DNA of 64,000 bases from Sphingobacteriales bacterium (GTDB taxonomy: Bacteria > Bacteroidota > Bacteroidia > Chitinophagales > CAIOSU01). A model generated the notes under the pieces. It was given only the letters and a program-made list of their open reading frames with translations. It was not told the DNA's origin and did not search any database. The stretch spans positions 248,001 to 312,000 of the forward strand of contig JAIXUD010000021.1 in NCBI GenBank assembly GCA_027483645.1. Direction: 5' to 3'. Every line of letters begins with the position of its first letter. Position 1 is the stretch's first letter. Shown in pieces: positions 24,049-35,041 of the stretch. A program made the translations under genes and the position numbers.

Positions 24049-25737
24049 TTACTTGTACTTCCTGCGCCTGATAATAGTGTAGCAAAGCACCAAAAACAGC
24101 GCGCCAGCTATGCTGATGCCCGATAGTGTTACTAGTGGCATCCCGTATTGCGACATCCACTCAGGCGCAACAGGCACGGTCATGGTAATAGCCGAACCGA
24201 TTAGCAACGCACAGATGATAAGCGTGATGGACATGCGGTTGGTAATGCTGTCCATCTTCTTAAGCAAGTAGCCGTAGCCTTGCAGCTCTACCTCAAAGTG
24301 TAGCTTACCCCGCTCTGCTTTTTGCAAAAGGCTCTTTATCTCAACCGGTAGGTTACCAAAGAAGGCACTAAATTGGTGGTAGCGGTGGTTTAGCTCCTCC
24401 AGTATATTCTCAGGCTTCAAGCGCTCTTTTAGGATTCGGGCACCATAAGGCTTTATAAACTCATAGGTTTTAAAGTCGGGGTACATGGTTTTACCTATGC
24501 CCTCCAAAATGGCCAATGCACGAAAGATAAGGAAGATGCTACCGGGCACCTTCATTTCATAGTCGAACATGATTTTCTGTAGCGCGGCTGTCATATCGGC
24601 CATGCTGCTTTCGCTCACATCCAACATCGAGTAGTCTTCAATCAACTCCGAAAGGTCGTTGGTGAAGGCACGCATATCACTAATGTTATCCTCAATGGCC
24701 AATTTGCGCATGCTTGCTGCCATACCTTTTGCGTCTTGCCTGGCCATGCTGATGAAGATGCCCGCAAAGGCATGCTTCTCGTGGGTCTCCAAGCGGCCAA
24801 CCATACCAAAGTCCAGTAGGTTGATTACGCCGTTTTTGTTTACCAATACGTTGCCTGGGTGCGGGTCGGCATGGAAGTGGCCGTATTCGAAAATCATAGT
24901 TAGGTATATGTTCATACCGTTCTCTACAACTTTCTTTGGGCTCAGCCCCCAAGCTTTTATTTGGGCTACATCACTTATTTTGCAACCCGACACATATTCT
25001 ATTACGAGCATCCGCTCGGTGGTATAATCTTTATAGACTTTAGGAATGTAGAAGTTGGTATAATCCTTATACATGTTCCGGAAACGCTCAATATTCCGCG
25101 CCTCGTTGCGGTAATCCAACTCTTTGTTCATGCTACGCTCAAAGGCGCGCACCACATCCTCAGCATTTAGCAGGCCTTGGCGTTTCAGGTATCTATCGGC
25201 TCGGCTCACGCCCTCCTTCAATATTCCTAAGTCGCGCTCCACAATATCTTTCACATTGGGGCGCTGTATTTTTACTACTACATCGGTACCATCCTTTAGC
25301 GTAGCGCGGTGTACTTGGCCAATGGAGGCCGATGCCAAAGGCTTTTCGCTAAAGTAGTCGAACATTTCATCTAAGCGCTTGCCGCTTTCAGATTCAATAA
25401 TCTGCTTTGCCTTGGCGTATGAAAACGGCGGTACTTTATCCTGAAGTTTTTCGAACTCTTTAATTAGCGGCTCAGGCAATAAATCGGGTCGGTTGCTGAG
25501 GATTTGTGCCAGTTTTACGAAGGTGGGGCCTAGCTCTTCGGCAACCATGCGTATACGCTCCCAACGAGTGTACTCAAATACCGGCTTTTCTTGCCTTACC
25601 CATGTTACCCGGCCACTTTCGGTTACAAAGTTGCGCAATGTGGAGTTGGTGACGATGTCCTCAAAACCATATTTAATAAGCACCTGGATTATTTCCCGGG
25701 TGCGGCCTAGATTTCTAAAGGTTTGATTGAACAACAT
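24049..25737 (-). CDS. ABC1/AarF/UbiB-family protein kinase-like protein
   Basis: 562 residues. The ABC1 signature is clear: the KxGQ-like region EELGPTFVKLAQILSNRPDL, the Ala-rich loop EKPLASASIGQVHRATLKDG, catalytic HADPHPGNVLVN and LLDFGMVGRL. Two C-terminal TM helices follow (about 505-555). The full length with both TM helices matches UbiB/AarF. Family members support ubiquinone/menaquinone metabolism or lipid homeostasis as atypical kinases/ATPases. No quinone genes are adjacent. Confidence 0.92.
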   Translation of the reverse strand: MLFNQTFRNLGRTREIIQVLIKYGFEDIVTNSTLRNFVTESGRVTWVRQEKPVFEYTRWERIRMVAEELGPTFVKLAQILSNRPDLLPEPLIKEFEKLQDKVPPFSYAKAKQIIESESGKRLDEMFDYFSEKPLASASIGQVHRATLKDGTDVVVKIQRPNVKDIVERDLGILKEGVSRADRYLKRQGLLNAEDVVRAFERSMNKELDYRNEARNIERFRNMYKDYTNFYIPKVYKDYTTERMLVIEYVSGCKISDVAQIKAWGLSPKKVVENGMNIYLTMIFEYGHFHADPHPGNVLVNKNGVINLLDFGMVGRLETHEKHAFAGIFISMARQDAKGMAASMRKLAIEDNISDMRAFTNDLSELIEDYSMLDVSESSMADMTAALQKIMFDYEMKVPGSIFLIFRALAILEGIGKTMYPDFKTYEFIKPYGARILKERLKPENILEELNHRYHQFSAFFGNLPVEIKSLLQKAERGKLHFEVELQGYGYLLKKMDSITNRMSITLIICALLIGSAITMTVPVAPEWMSQYGMPLVTLSGISIAGALFLVLCYTIIRRRKYK

Positions 25738-25827
25738 CCCGTGCTACTGCTAGTTAGTTTTCCCTACGAATTTACTAAATTATCCCCGCTAATGATATAA
25801 ATCGGCAGTATAAACCCAAAGCGAAAT

Positions 25828-28800
25828 TTAATCCTCCTTTGGTTCTTCCCCATTGGGGAACCACTTCTTAATCATTGCCCTGATGTCGTTGATTTTTACG
25901 GGCTTTGCAATATAGTCGTTCATACCGACATCCAGACATATATCGCGTGCCTCGCTCATCGCATTGGCAGTCATGGCAACTATTATCGGCTGTTTGGCAA
26001 TAGGCAATTTCCGTACCACTCTAGTTGCCTGTAGGCCGTCCATCTCGGGCATTTGCATGTCCATAAATACCAAATCGAACTCTTGTTGCTCCATTAATTG
26101 AATAGCTTCAAACCCGTTGGTTACCACTTCTACCTGAAAACCAATGTTATTTAATATACTGCGGGCTACTTTTTGGTTTACCAAATTGTCTTCCGCCACC
26201 AATATTTTTATATCTTTCCTGAACGAGGCCTGCAACAACTCCGTGTTGTTGTTGTTCATTACCTCCTTCTGCCGCGCATATGCACTGAGCAACCTGCTCA
26301 CGGTATAATATAACTGAGATTGGCGTGCGGGCTTAGTTATAAATGCCGAGTATAGCTCTCGCTGGTTGGCACCTGGCATATTTCCTAGCGAAGTAAGCAT
26401 AATTACAGGCAACTCAATTTTAGAGAAATGCTCCCGCAACTTTTGGGTAAAAACATACCCATCCATTTCAGGCATTTGCATATCTACCACTACAAGGTGG
26501 GGTTTTCGCACGGCGGTAAGTATAAAGTTTAGCGCATCCTCAGGGTTCTCATAAGCGGCCGTTTCTACGCCCCATTTCCTAAACTGCAACTGTTGTATTT
26601 TTAAGTTCGTACGGTTATCGTCAATCAATACCACCAGCTTGCCTATTAAGTCTTGCGCCAGTTCTATCTTTTGGTATACTTCTTCATCTTGATTAGTGTC
26701 AATTTGTATAGTAAAGATAAAACTTGACCCCACCCCTTCTTTGCTCTCTACCCGTATATCGCCGCCCATTATCTCAACCAGTTTTTTGCTTATGGCCAAG
26801 CCAAGACCAGTGCCGCCATATTTGCGGGTGGTAGATGAATCAACCTGAGAAAAAGACCTGAAGAGTTTACCGATTTTTTCCTGTGGTATACCGATGCCCG
26901 TATCGCGTACCGAAAACTCTAAGGTATGCATATTGCTTACCTGGGTAATGTTGCGAATGGAAACCAACACTTCTCCCTTCTCAGTAAACTTAATGGCATT
27001 ACTTATCAAGTTTACCAATACCTGCCGCAGCCGAGTTGAGTCTCCCAAAATATCAACGCTCACTTCTGGCTCAAAGTAGTATACCAGCTCAAGCCCTTTA
27101 GCAAATGCTTTGTGCGCAAGTAACTCAAACACATCCTCAATGGTATCCACCAAGTTGAAAGGATGGTGTTCCAACTCCATAAATCCAGAATCAATTTTGG
27201 AATAATCCAGTATATCATTGATGATTTCCAAGAGGTTGTCTCCGCTATTGCGTATGGTCTCCACATAGTCGCGCTGTACCGTACTCAGGTCCGATTCTAG
27301 CAGCAAGCCCGTCATACCTATCACAGCGTTCATCGGCGTGCGTATCTCATGGCTCATGGTAGCCAAAAACTCTGCCTTTGCTTTTGCACCTGCTTCGGCT
27401 TCTTCTTTAGCTAGCTTAAGCTCTACTTCAGCATGTTTCCTGCTGCTAATGTCACTCTCAATGGCAATATACTTCTGCACATCTCCCTGCTCACTCAATA
27501 TAGGGGTTACATTTAATTGCAACCAGTAAGAGTGGCCGTCTTTATGATAGTTGAGCAACTCCTCAGTAAACGATTCCTTTAGTTTCAGCTTCTCCCGTAT
27601 CCGCGTTACCGTTTGTTTATCAGTTTCGGGGCCTTGCAGCAATCGCCCTGGTTTCATGCCGGCTACCTCCCCAAGGGTGTAGCCTGTTGTGCGCGTAAAC
27701 CCTTCGTTTACCCATTCAATGCGAGCTAAGGCATCGGTTATTATTACACCATTATCTGTTTTGCTAGCTACTAGTGATAGCTTGCGCAGCTCAGCATCAG
27801 CTTCTTTCTGCTTAGTAATGTCGCTATAAGTAACCGCGCAACCATCTACATCAAATTTCACACAAACCACAAGCAGACATATCTTGCTGCCGTCAACTTC
27901 ATACGATACCTCATCGCTAAATGGCTCACCAGTTACAATTACATTCACCATTTTATCAAAAAAACCGGTCCATTTAGCACCAGGGGCTTTTTCCAAAAGC
28001 ATATCGCCTTTTACTACCCGGCTTTTTTGCGGAGCATTTTCAGCAACTTTGTTTGATAGAATGCAAAGCAAATCATTAACCTGCCCCCCGCTATACACAG
28101 CCTTATAAGCCAATATGGAGTTGGGCGAGCTATCCATTACCTGCTGTAGCAAATCATTGGTTTTTTTCCATTCGGTTATATCAGTACTAGAGCCTAACAT
28201 GCGCACTGCCTTGCCTTGCCCATCGAATATAGCTTTGCCACGTTCAAGCATCCAAATGTAGTTACCGCGCTTATGCTTTATCCTAAATTCAGCTACATAC
28301 TGGTTAGTTCTACCTTCCAAATAATCGGTAATGGCCTTTTTAGCAGCTACATAATCATCAGGGTGTAGTTTCTCTTCCCACGCTTTTAGGGTATGCTCAA
28401 ACTCATGGTCTTCGTAGCCTAGCATGTTTTTGTACCTGGTAGAATAAAATAGTTCTCCACTTATTAAATCCCAATCCCAAATACCATCATTACTGCCTTC
28501 TAGTGCCAGCCTATAGCGCTCACGGCTTTCCTTTAGTTGGCGTTCTGTTTCCTTTTGGTGGTTTACATCCTTTACTCTTATTAGCAGATATCTGTGTTCA
28601 TTTTGCCTAATTTCGCTTATACATACATCTCCCCAAAATTGATTGCCCCTAGTGGTGAGGCACAGCATTTCTTCCTGCCATTGGTTTCCACCGCGCACAT
28701 ATTTTACTATTTGCTTTCTTTTATCTTTTGGGGCAGGGAAAAACAGAAAATCATTTACCGTTTTCCCCACAATAGTGGTACCACCTTCTTTTTCAAATAG

Positions 28801-29436
28801 TTTCGAGGTGTTTTCGTTGCTGTCGATTATGGTGCCATCCATTCGCGAAAGGAAAATTGCATCCTGCGTTTGGTTGAGCATGGCCTTTAAAAACAGGCCT
28901 GTAGATACTATACCTTTTTGAGCCGTTAAACGGATGTAGTTGATAATTAAAAGAGCCGCACAAATAAATAGGTTGTTTACAATATTGGAAAACTTAATTT
29001 CAGAAGGTATTTCGCTAAACGAGATACCGACGCTATAAAAAACTACAAAAGTGCCTAAAAATGCTAATAACCGCCACTTATTACGAAACACCATGGTGAC
29101 TGATACAATCATTACTACTAAAGAGATGTAATGATGAATAGAATAATTGCTTGCATGAGTTAAGAAAATACTATGAAGCATGAACAGGTAAAAGATAACC
29201 TCTGCTATTGCGCGTTTGGTTTTAGGACCAATGGATGTTACCAACGTTAAACCAAGGCCCGTAAAGCAAATGCCCGAAACCAAGTACCTGCTTATAAGGT
29301 ACCAAATGTCTTCTTGCCCTTCGTAATCGATGAGCAAACCGAATAAAGTTTTACCTATGCCCCCGATTAAAAGGAGTATTTGGTAAATCTTTAAATCAGT
29401 TTCTTCTTGGTTGTTATGGAATACAGACCGTATCAT
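25828..29436 (-). CDS. Membrane hybrid histidine kinase with multiple PAS and two receivers
   Basis: 1202 residues. Six or seven N-terminal TM helices (1-170) are followed by about four PAS/PAC units (170-680), HisKA (His696 in [16 protein letters not shown]), a HATPase ([24 protein letters not shown]) and two receivers (Asp985 in [12 protein letters not shown], Asp1126 in [13 protein letters not shown]). The first receiver begins [10 protein letters not shown] and the second [10 protein letters not shown]; both keep the acidic pair and phospho-Asp. There is no Hpt domain, so the relay partner must be elsewhere. It is much longer than a typical hybrid kinase because of the PAS array. No obvious target gene is adjacent. 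Confidence 0.92.
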   Translation of the reverse strand: MIRSVFHNNQEETDLKIYQILLLIGGIGKTLFGLLIDYEGQEDIWYLISRYLVSGICFTGLGLTLVTSIGPKTKRAIAEVIFYLFMLHSIFLTHASNYSIHHYISLVVMIVSVTMVFRNKWRLLAFLGTFVVFYSVGISFSEIPSEIKFSNIVNNLFICAALLIINYIRLTAQKGIVSTGLFLKAMLNQTQDAIFLSRMDGTIIDSNENTSKLFEKEGGTTIVGKTVNDFLFFPAPKDKRKQIVKYVRGGNQWQEEMLCLTTRGNQFWGDVCISEIRQNEHRYLLIRVKDVNHQKETERQLKESRERYRLALEGSNDGIWDWDLISGELFYSTRYKNMLGYEDHEFEHTLKAWEEKLHPDDYVAAKKAITDYLEGRTNQYVAEFRIKHKRGNYIWMLERGKAIFDGQGKAVRMLGSSTDITEWKKTNDLLQQVMDSSPNSILAYKAVYSGGQVNDLLCILSNKVAENAPQKSRVVKGDMLLEKAPGAKWTGFFDKMVNVIVTGEPFSDEVSYEVDGSKICLLVVCVKFDVDGCAVTYSDITKQKEADAELRKLSLVASKTDNGVIITDALARIEWVNEGFTRTTGYTLGEVAGMKPGRLLQGPETDKQTVTRIREKLKLKESFTEELLNYHKDGHSYWLQLNVTPILSEQGDVQKYIAIESDISSRKHAEVELKLAKEEAEAGAKAKAEFLATMSHEIRTPMNAVIGMTGLLLESDLSTVQRDYVETIRNSGDNLLEIINDILDYSKIDSGFMELEHHPFNLVDTIEDVFELLAHKAFAKGLELVYYFEPEVSVDILGDSTRLRQVLVNLISNAIKFTEKGEVLVSIRNITQVSNMHTLEFSVRDTGIGIPQEKIGKLFRSFSQVDSSTTRKYGGTGLGLAISKKLVEIMGGDIRVESKEGVGSSFIFTIQIDTNQDEEVYQKIELAQDLIGKLVVLIDDNRTNLKIQQLQFRKWGVETAAYENPEDALNFILTAVRKPHLVVVDMQMPEMDGYVFTQKLREHFSKIELPVIMLTSLGNMPGANQRELYSAFITKPARQSQLYYTVSRLLSAYARQKEVMNNNNTELLQASFRKDIKILVAEDNLVNQKVARSILNNIGFQVEVVTNGFEAIQLMEQQEFDLVFMDMQMPEMDGLQATRVVRKLPIAKQPIIVAMTANAMSEARDICLDVGMNDYIAKPVKINDIRAMIKKWFPNGEEPKED

Positions 29437-29503
29437 AGCTTAGTATGCAAGTTAAACAAACTAATACGATTGTTTAAACACCTCAAAATTATAAAACCGT
29501 ACT

Positions 29504-30541
29504 TCAATAGGATTCCAGTACTACTTTACACTGCTCAGCAAAGTACCGATGCCCTTTGTTGTTAAAGTGCCCATCGGGTAGCGGGTGGAAGAAATCTTTT
29601 GGTATCGGGAAAATGTGCAGGTTATCCTCAAGTCCAGCAAATACTTGGTAGTACTGTCTCCTGAAATAATCGCGCACACCCGGTTTATCGAAATCAGTAC
29701 CCAAGTATGGAATAGGAACAATGACTAAGTGAGCACCCGACTGTATGCAGGCAGCGCTTATAGCCTTGAGGTGTTGGTTGGTGACGTTTGATTGTAATAG
29801 CTGTTCCCGCTCACGGCGTTCCTCAAGACGAATCGGCAGCGAATATAGCGCTGTACCTACGGCAGTATAGCAAGCCAATTGGGCAAAGCCGCCTTTTGGC
29901 GCATACTGCCGAATATAAAATTGGTATGACTCCTCCAGTGAGCTAAAATACTTACCTTGATAAAAACCGGGAAACCAGCCTAAATTGGTAGGGTAATATA
30001 ATGCTTGATTGGGCTGATGTTCACGTTTATAAGCCACCACATCGTTGCCTGTGTAAACACAAACCATTACCACTTTTGGCTTCAACTCTTCTATGTATCG
30101 TTCCGCAACCAACTGGTATTGTGCAGGGTCGGCGCCGGGGATGCCGGCATTAAATACTTGATAACCCGATTCCCTGGCAAGCCTCGCAGCAAAACTTTGT
30201 GATAAAGAATCTGCCCCAGCACCCCAAACGAATGAATCGCCGATAAGCAGTAGGCCCAGCTTACCCGTGGTATCCCACTCCTCACCTAGAAAACCTTGGC
30301 TATTGATGGCCACACCGCGTGCCTCCCAGAACTGTTTATCCGCGCGAAACATACCCGTGCTATCAGTATAGTAGGACTGCTCCAAAATTGGCACCTGCCC
30401 CTCCTCCACCTGCGGAAACCAGTTGGGAGCAAAGCTGCCAACGGTATATCCTTGTATATGAAATACTATGCGCAGCGCAACCTCTGCTATTACAAGTAAG
30501 ATGACCAATGTAAGAAGTGTAAACTTGATTTTTTGGGGCAT
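29504..30541 (-). CDS. SGNH/GDSL hydrolase-like membrane-anchored protein
   Basis: 345 residues with an N-terminal signal or anchor helix (KFTLLTLVILLVIAEVALRI). SGNH motifs: block I GDSFVWGAGADSLSQSFAAR (nucleophile Ser), block II NAGIPGADPAQYQ (Gly), block III VYTGNDV (Asn), and a C-terminal DGHFNNKGHRYFAE holding the Asp-x-x-His pair. Such proteins are esterases or acyltransferase-like enzymes acting on envelope glycans or lipids; the substrate is unknown. It stands alone, divergent from the enoyl-CoA hydratase gene. Confidence 0.8.
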   Translation of the reverse strand: MPQKIKFTLLTLVILLVIAEVALRIVFHIQGYTVGSFAPNWFPQVEEGQVPILEQSYYTDSTGMFRADKQFWEARGVAINSQGFLGEEWDTTGKLGLLLIGDSFVWGAGADSLSQSFAARLARESGYQVFNAGIPGADPAQYQLVAERYIEELKPKVVMVCVYTGNDVVAYKREHQPNQALYYPTNLGWFPGFYQGKYFSSLEESYQFYIRQYAPKGGFAQLACYTAVGTALYSLPIRLEERREREQLLQSNVTNQHLKAISAACIQSGAHLVIVPIPYLGTDFDKPGVRDYFRRQYYQVFAGLEDNLHIFPIPKDFFHPLPDGHFNNKGHRYFAEQCKVVLESY

Positions 30542-30683
30542 TGCTTGTGTTTGATCAGTTATTCTGTTAATCGTAATCTGGATAGCAAATTAATGCATTT
30601 TGAGGTTAATGAATATTTTGCGGCCGAAGGGGTTAAAAATCATAACAGTATTCCCTTATTTTTACGCGAAACCCGACAACCCC

Positions 30684-31463
30684 ATGCCATACGAAAACAT
30701 CCTTGTTGAGCCGCAACATGCACCGCACATAGCCTTGATACGCCTTAACCGCCCTAAGGAGCTGAACGCCCTAAACCTGCAACTAATGCAGGAATTGCGC
30801 AATGCATTGAAAAGCTTAGATGCGGATGAGGATGTGCGTGTAATAGTGCTTACCGGCAACGAGCGTGCTTTTGCCGCTGGTGCCGATATTAAAGAAATGG
30901 CTGGCCGCACGGCAATTGATATGCTGAAAATAGACCAGTTTAGCACTTGGGACCAAATTAAAAAAACAAAGAAGCCCTTAATTGCTGCTGTATCGGGCTT
31001 CGCCCTAGGTGGCGGCTGCGAGCTGGCCATGACTTGCGATATGATTATAGCATCAGAAACTGCGCAGTTTGGACAGCCCGAGATTAAGATTGGCGTAATG
31101 CCCGGTGCCGGTGGCACCCAGCGCCTAACCCGTGCCGTGGGCAAGGCCCTAGCAATGGAAATAGTACTTACTGGGCGATTTATCAACGCCGAAGAAGCCC
31201 TAAAAGCTGGCCTAATAAATCGCATCGTACCCGCAGAGATATACCTTGCCGAAGCAATCAAGTTTGCCAACCAAATAGCCCAAATGTCGCCATTAGCAAC
31301 ACAATTGGCAAAGGAATCGGTATTGCGAAGCTACGACGGCAGCCTAGAGGAAGGCTTGCTATACGAGCGCAAAAACTTCTACATGCTTTTTGCCAGCGAA
31401 GATCAAAAAGAAGGAATGAATGCCTTTGTAGAAAAACGCAACCCTGAGTTTAAGGGGAAGTAA
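30684..31463 (+). CDS. Enoyl-CoA hydratase/isomerase family protein (crotonase)
   Basis: 259 residues, the standard crotonase length. Motifs: RLNRPKELNALNLQLMQEL, the oxyanion loop AFAAGADIKEMAG, ALGGGCELAMTCDM, then FGQPEIKIGVMPGAGGTQRL with the two catalytic glutamates expected in true hydratases (CELAMTCD and QPEIKIG), and a C-terminal helix EGLLYERKNFYMLFASEDQK. It adds water to 2-enoyl-CoA in fatty-acid beta-oxidation. A TTG 28 codons upstream opens a longer frame, but the ATG at 30684 begins the conserved N-terminus. A hairpin terminator follows. Confidence 0.92.
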   Translation: MPYENILVEPQHAPHIALIRLNRPKELNALNLQLMQELRNALKSLDADEDVRVIVLTGNERAFAAGADIKEMAGRTAIDMLKIDQFSTWDQIKKTKKPLIAAVSGFALGGGCELAMTCDMIIASETAQFGQPEIKIGVMPGAGGTQRLTRAVGKALAMEIVLTGRFINAEEALKAGLINRIVPAEIYLAEAIKFANQIAQMSPLATQLAKESVLRSYDGSLEEGLLYERKNFYMLFASEDQKEGMNAFVEKRNPEFKGK

Positions 31464-31570
31464 ATTTCAATTTAGCAATTTACATCCCAACAGGCACTTG
31501 AATTCTTGCGGCGGGCACCGTCCAGGGCACAATACTTTTCAGGCAATACCCTTTAGCCATGCCAAAAGAA

Positions 31571-31602
31571 AAGCCCTGTCTCTTTTGTAAGAGACAGGGC
31601 TT
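31571..31602. terminator. Bidirectional terminator between enoyl-CoA hydratase and clpC
   Basis: Perfect 12-base arms AAGCCCTGTCTC and GAGACAGGGCTT enclose TTTTGTAA. It lies between converging genes and is flanked by A- and T-containing stretches, a classic shared rho-independent terminator. Confidence 0.8.
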
Positions 31603-31631
31603 AAATATTGCTAAACAATCAGATTACCTGA

Positions 31632-34223
31632 CTATTCTGATTTACCGTCTTCCGACTTGTCGTCACCAGTTTCCTCACTCTTGGCAAGTTTCTTGCCCGC
31701 CTTGGCTTTCTTAACCACGATGGTCAATTTGTCCTCACCGGCCAAACGGTCCACTTGGAAAATATCTCCTTCTTTCAATTGTGAGCGAAGAATTTCTTCT
31801 GCCAACGGGTCTTCCAAATATTTCTGAATGGCACGGTGCAACGGGCGTGCGCCAAATTGCGGGTCGTAACCTTTTTCTGATAGAAAGTCTTTGCCAGCTT
31901 CGGTAAGTTCGATGATGTATCCCAACTCTGACAAGCGCTTGTAAACGCCCTTCAGTACAATGTCGATGATTTGGTAGATATCCTCCTTCTTCAATGAGTT
32001 GAAAATCACGATATCATCGATACGGTTCAAGAACTCAGGCGAAAAAGTCTTTTTCAAGGCTTTTTCAATTACGCCTTTCTCATAGTCGTCTCCAGTGCTT
32101 TCTCGGGTCGCAGTCGCAAAACCGATACCTTTACCGAAGTCTTTCAACTGGCGGGCACCGATGTTGGAGGTCATAATAATCAAGGTATTCTTAAAATCAA
32201 TTTTACGGCCAAGTCCATCAGTAAGGATACCATCATCCAGCACTTGCAACAATAAGTTGTACACATCAGGGTGAGCTTTCTCTATCTCATCCAAGAGGAT
32301 AACCGAATATGGTTTACGGCGTACTTTCTCAGTAAGCTGTCCACCTTCTTCATAGCCAACATATCCTGGAGGCGCACCAATTAAGCGCGTAATGGCGAAT
32401 TTCTCCATGTACTCACTCATATCAATACGTATCAACGAATCTTCGGTATCGAACAAGTAGCGAGAAAGAGCACGGGCCAATTCCGTTTTACCCACACCTG
32501 TAGGGCCTAGGAAAATGAATGTACCGATAGGCTTTTTAGGATCTTTCAACCCTACCCTGTTACGCTGTATGGCCTTGGTAATTTTTACAATCGCATCATC
32601 TTGGCCAATAACAGCCTTCTGCAAATCGCTAAACATGCTTAATAGCTTGTTGCTTTCGCTTTGGGCAATACGGTTAACTGGTATACCGGTCATCATGGCC
32701 ACTACTTCAGCAATGTCCTCCTCGTTTACCGGGTATTTCTTGTTCTTGGTTTCCTCTTCCCAATCTACTTTCGCTTTCTCCAAGTCATCCAAAAGCTTCT
32801 TCTCACTGTCGCGCAAGCGCGCAGCTTCTTCATACTTCTGGCTCTTTACTACTTGGTTCTTCTGTACCTTAATCTCTTCAATTTTCTTTTCGAGATCGAT
32901 GATGGTTTCCGGTACGTGTATATTCTTCAAGTGCACGCGGGCACCTACTTCATCCATTACGTCAATCGCCTTATCCGGGAAGAAACGGTCGGTAATATAT
33001 CTAGCGCTCAACTTTACGGTAGCATCAATCGCATCTTTAGAGTATTCCACGTTGTGGAAGTCCTCATACTTAGGCTTAATGTTGTTAAGGATATGTACGG
33101 TCTCCTCAGGAGATGGTGGATCGATAATCACTTTCTGGAACCTGCGGTCCAAAGCACCATCTTTCTCGATGTATTGGCGGTACTCATCCAAAGTTGAAGC
33201 ACCAATACATTGTAGCTCGCCACGAGCAAGGGCTGGCTTAAATATGTTACTGGCATCCAAAGATCCTGTGGCACCACCCGCACCTACAATAGTATGTATC
33301 TCATCAATAAACAAGATAACATCTCGGTTTTTCTCCAACTCGTTCATGATGGCTTTCATGCGCTCCTCAAACTGGCCACGGTACTTGGTACCGGCCACTA
33401 GGGCTGCAAGATCAAGCATCACTATACGCTTATCAAACAACACACGCGATACTTGGCGTTTCACAATGCGTAAGGCTAGGCCCTCCACAATTGCAGTTTT
33501 ACCTACACCAGGCTCTCCTATTAATATAGGGTTATTCTTTTTACGGCGGCTCAATATTTGGCTTACGCGTTCAATCTCAGTAGCACGACCTACGATCGGG
33601 TCAAGAGTGCCTTCTTCTGCCAATTTTGTCACATCCCTGCCAAAATTGTCAAGAACGGGAGTTTTACTTTTGGCGGCACCTTGCTTTTTAGCACCGGCAC
33701 CTCCGCCAGCGCCGTAATTGCGGCGCTCGTCGTCTTCATAGTTTTCCTCGTCCCCTTGGTCGCCGGAAAGCTCGTCTCTAATTTCGTGTTTCACGTAGTC
33801 TAGTTCTGCTTTAAAAACATCATAGTCTATATCAAACTGCTTCAGCAGTTGCGTAGCTATGTTGTCAGGGTTTTTTAAGATGGATAGTAGCAAATGCTCG
33901 GTGCCTATTACATCGCTCTTCACCACTTTAGCCTCAAGTACAGTAATCTTCAGTACTTTTTCAGCTTGTTTGGTGAGGGGCAGGCTGCCAGCGTTGTAGG
34001 CATTTTTGGCCACTTTGTCGCGTATAGCTTCCTCTACGTTCTTGCGTAGGCGGGGCACATCCACGTCCAGCGATTTCATCACCCTTATAGCCATGCCCTC
34101 ACCCTCACGAATGAGGCCCAGCAACAGGTGTTCTATCCCTATGTAATCGTGTCCCAATCTCAATGCCTCTTCCCTACTAAAGGAAATGACCTCTTTAACC
34201 CTCGGTGAAAATTTAGAATCCAT
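31632..34223 (-). CDS. clpC: ATP-dependent Clp protease ATP-binding subunit ClpC
   Basis: The 863-residue AAA+ unfoldase partner of ClpP. N-domain repeats (1-150: FSREEALRLGHDYIGIEHLL, LLSILKNPDN) are followed by D1 with Walker A GEPGVGKTA, Walker B VILFIDEIHT, a UVR-containing middle domain (EEAARLRDSEKKLLDDLEKA), D2 with Walker A GPTGVGKTE and Walker B VILLDEIEKAHP, and the C-terminal D2-small domain. The UVR/coiled middle insert separates ClpC from ClpA; the acidic C-terminal tail (EETGDDKSEDGKSE) is common in Bacteroidota. Single gene with a -7 box upstream. Confidence 0.97.
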   Translation of the reverse strand: MDSKFSPRVKEVISFSREEALRLGHDYIGIEHLLLGLIREGEGMAIRVMKSLDVDVPRLRKNVEEAIRDKVAKNAYNAGSLPLTKQAEKVLKITVLEAKVVKSDVIGTEHLLLSILKNPDNIATQLLKQFDIDYDVFKAELDYVKHEIRDELSGDQGDEENYEDDERRNYGAGGGAGAKKQGAAKSKTPVLDNFGRDVTKLAEEGTLDPIVGRATEIERVSQILSRRKKNNPILIGEPGVGKTAIVEGLALRIVKRQVSRVLFDKRIVMLDLAALVAGTKYRGQFEERMKAIMNELEKNRDVILFIDEIHTIVGAGGATGSLDASNIFKPALARGELQCIGASTLDEYRQYIEKDGALDRRFQKVIIDPPSPEETVHILNNIKPKYEDFHNVEYSKDAIDATVKLSARYITDRFFPDKAIDVMDEVGARVHLKNIHVPETIIDLEKKIEEIKVQKNQVVKSQKYEEAARLRDSEKKLLDDLEKAKVDWEEETKNKKYPVNEEDIAEVVAMMTGIPVNRIAQSESNKLLSMFSDLQKAVIGQDDAIVKITKAIQRNRVGLKDPKKPIGTFIFLGPTGVGKTELARALSRYLFDTEDSLIRIDMSEYMEKFAITRLIGAPPGYVGYEEGGQLTEKVRRKPYSVILLDEIEKAHPDVYNLLLQVLDDGILTDGLGRKIDFKNTLIIMTSNIGARQLKDFGKGIGFATATRESTGDDYEKGVIEKALKKTFSPEFLNRIDDIVIFNSLKKEDIYQIIDIVLKGVYKRLSELGYIIELTEAGKDFLSEKGYDPQFGARPLHRAIQKYLEDPLAEEILRSQLKEGDIFQVDRLAGEDKLTIVVKKAKAGKKLAKSEETGDDKSEDGKSE

Positions 34224-34665
34224 ATGTGCTGTCTGTGTCTAAAAACTGTGCCATTCCCTCTTGTAACGACATAATGTCAATCCAAGTTACAAAAGTAATG
34301 CGGTATTGTAAAGAAATCCTGTTTAATGTACCAATGTGCCAATGTGCAAGTGTATAGTATAATGTACCGATGCTTTAATGCGCTGATGTGCAAATGTGTT
34401 GATTTAACAATTGAACGATACTGAGGCGCTTACAAAAAAACAAGAGACCAGGTAGTTAGTTCTGTCTTTATCCATGTTTGATAAATTGCGCCGAATTTGG
34501 TAGCCCTTTACAACACCTAGCTTTACATGAATCATTAGGACATTAACACATCGGTACGTGAGCACATTGACTACATTAATTCCATAAAATTATCCTATTA
34601 TTAGCCTGTGTAGTCAAAATATAGTAATTTTACCCACCAACACACTGATAACACAGGAACCGCCA
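34224..34665. other. 442-bp clpC-STAS divergent intergenic region: promoter side plus word repeats
   Basis: Contains the clpC -7 box (34290-34297). Degenerate repeats of ATGTGCAAATGTGC, ACCAATGTGCCAATGTGC and TTGAACGATAC type occupy 34321-34410, and CATTAACACATCGGTACGTGAGCACATTGAC words occupy 34538-34575. I see no open frame of protein character. Confidence 0.5.
34290..34297 (-). promoter_or_regulatory. -7 box upstream of clpC
   Basis: TACTTTTG on the minus strand, a perfect TAnnTTTG match, about 66 bases before the clpC start. No TTG is found at -33. No heat-shock CIRCE element is visible. Confidence 0.5.
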
Positions 34666-35037
34666 ATGAAGTTTAGCATCGACAAAAAAGACAAATATTG
34701 CCTGTTCAAGCTTGAGGACGAGAAACTTAACACCTTGAACGCGCCGAAATTGAAATCGGAACTGGTAATACTTAATGCAGGAGGCGTAAGGAATATTATC
34801 CTTGACCTATCTGACGTGAATTTTGTTGATTCTTCTGGCCTGAGCGCTATTTTGATTGGTAACCGCCTGTGCAAGAATGTGAATGGCTCGTTCGTGGTGA
34901 CCCGAATGAACGATTATGTATCTAAGTTGATCAAGATTTCCCAACTAGATTCTATCCTCAACATTATGCCTACCATCGAAGAGGCTGTTGATTTTGTGTT
35001 GATGGAAGAGCTAGAGCGGGATTTGAAAGGAAACTAA
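34666..35037 (+). CDS. STAS-domain anti-sigma factor antagonist-like protein
   Basis: 123 residues forming one STAS domain: a first strand YCLFKLEDEKLNTLNAPKLK, then NIILDLSDVNFVDSSGLSAI, where the SS after VD marks the usual phosphorylatable serine, and a C-terminal helix. The resemblance is to SpoIIAA/RsbV, but no anti-sigma kinase is adjacent, so the partner is unknown. The N-terminal strand departs from classic RsbV, as in many Bacteroidetes STAS proteins found next to rnz. It is four bases upstream of rnz and clearly co-transcribed. Confidence 0.88.
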   Translation: MKFSIDKKDKYCLFKLEDEKLNTLNAPKLKSELVILNAGGVRNIILDLSDVNFVDSSGLSAILIGNRLCKNVNGSFVVTRMNDYVSKLIKISQLDSILNIMPTIEEAVDFVLMEELERDLKGN

Positions 35038-35041
35038 TTGG

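Noticed and set aside
32515-33717. Long open frame (400 codons) on the plus strand opposite clpC
   Set aside because: Antisense shadow of a highly conserved gene. The translation is Ser/Arg/Phe-rich without domain pattern and lies entirely within clpC.
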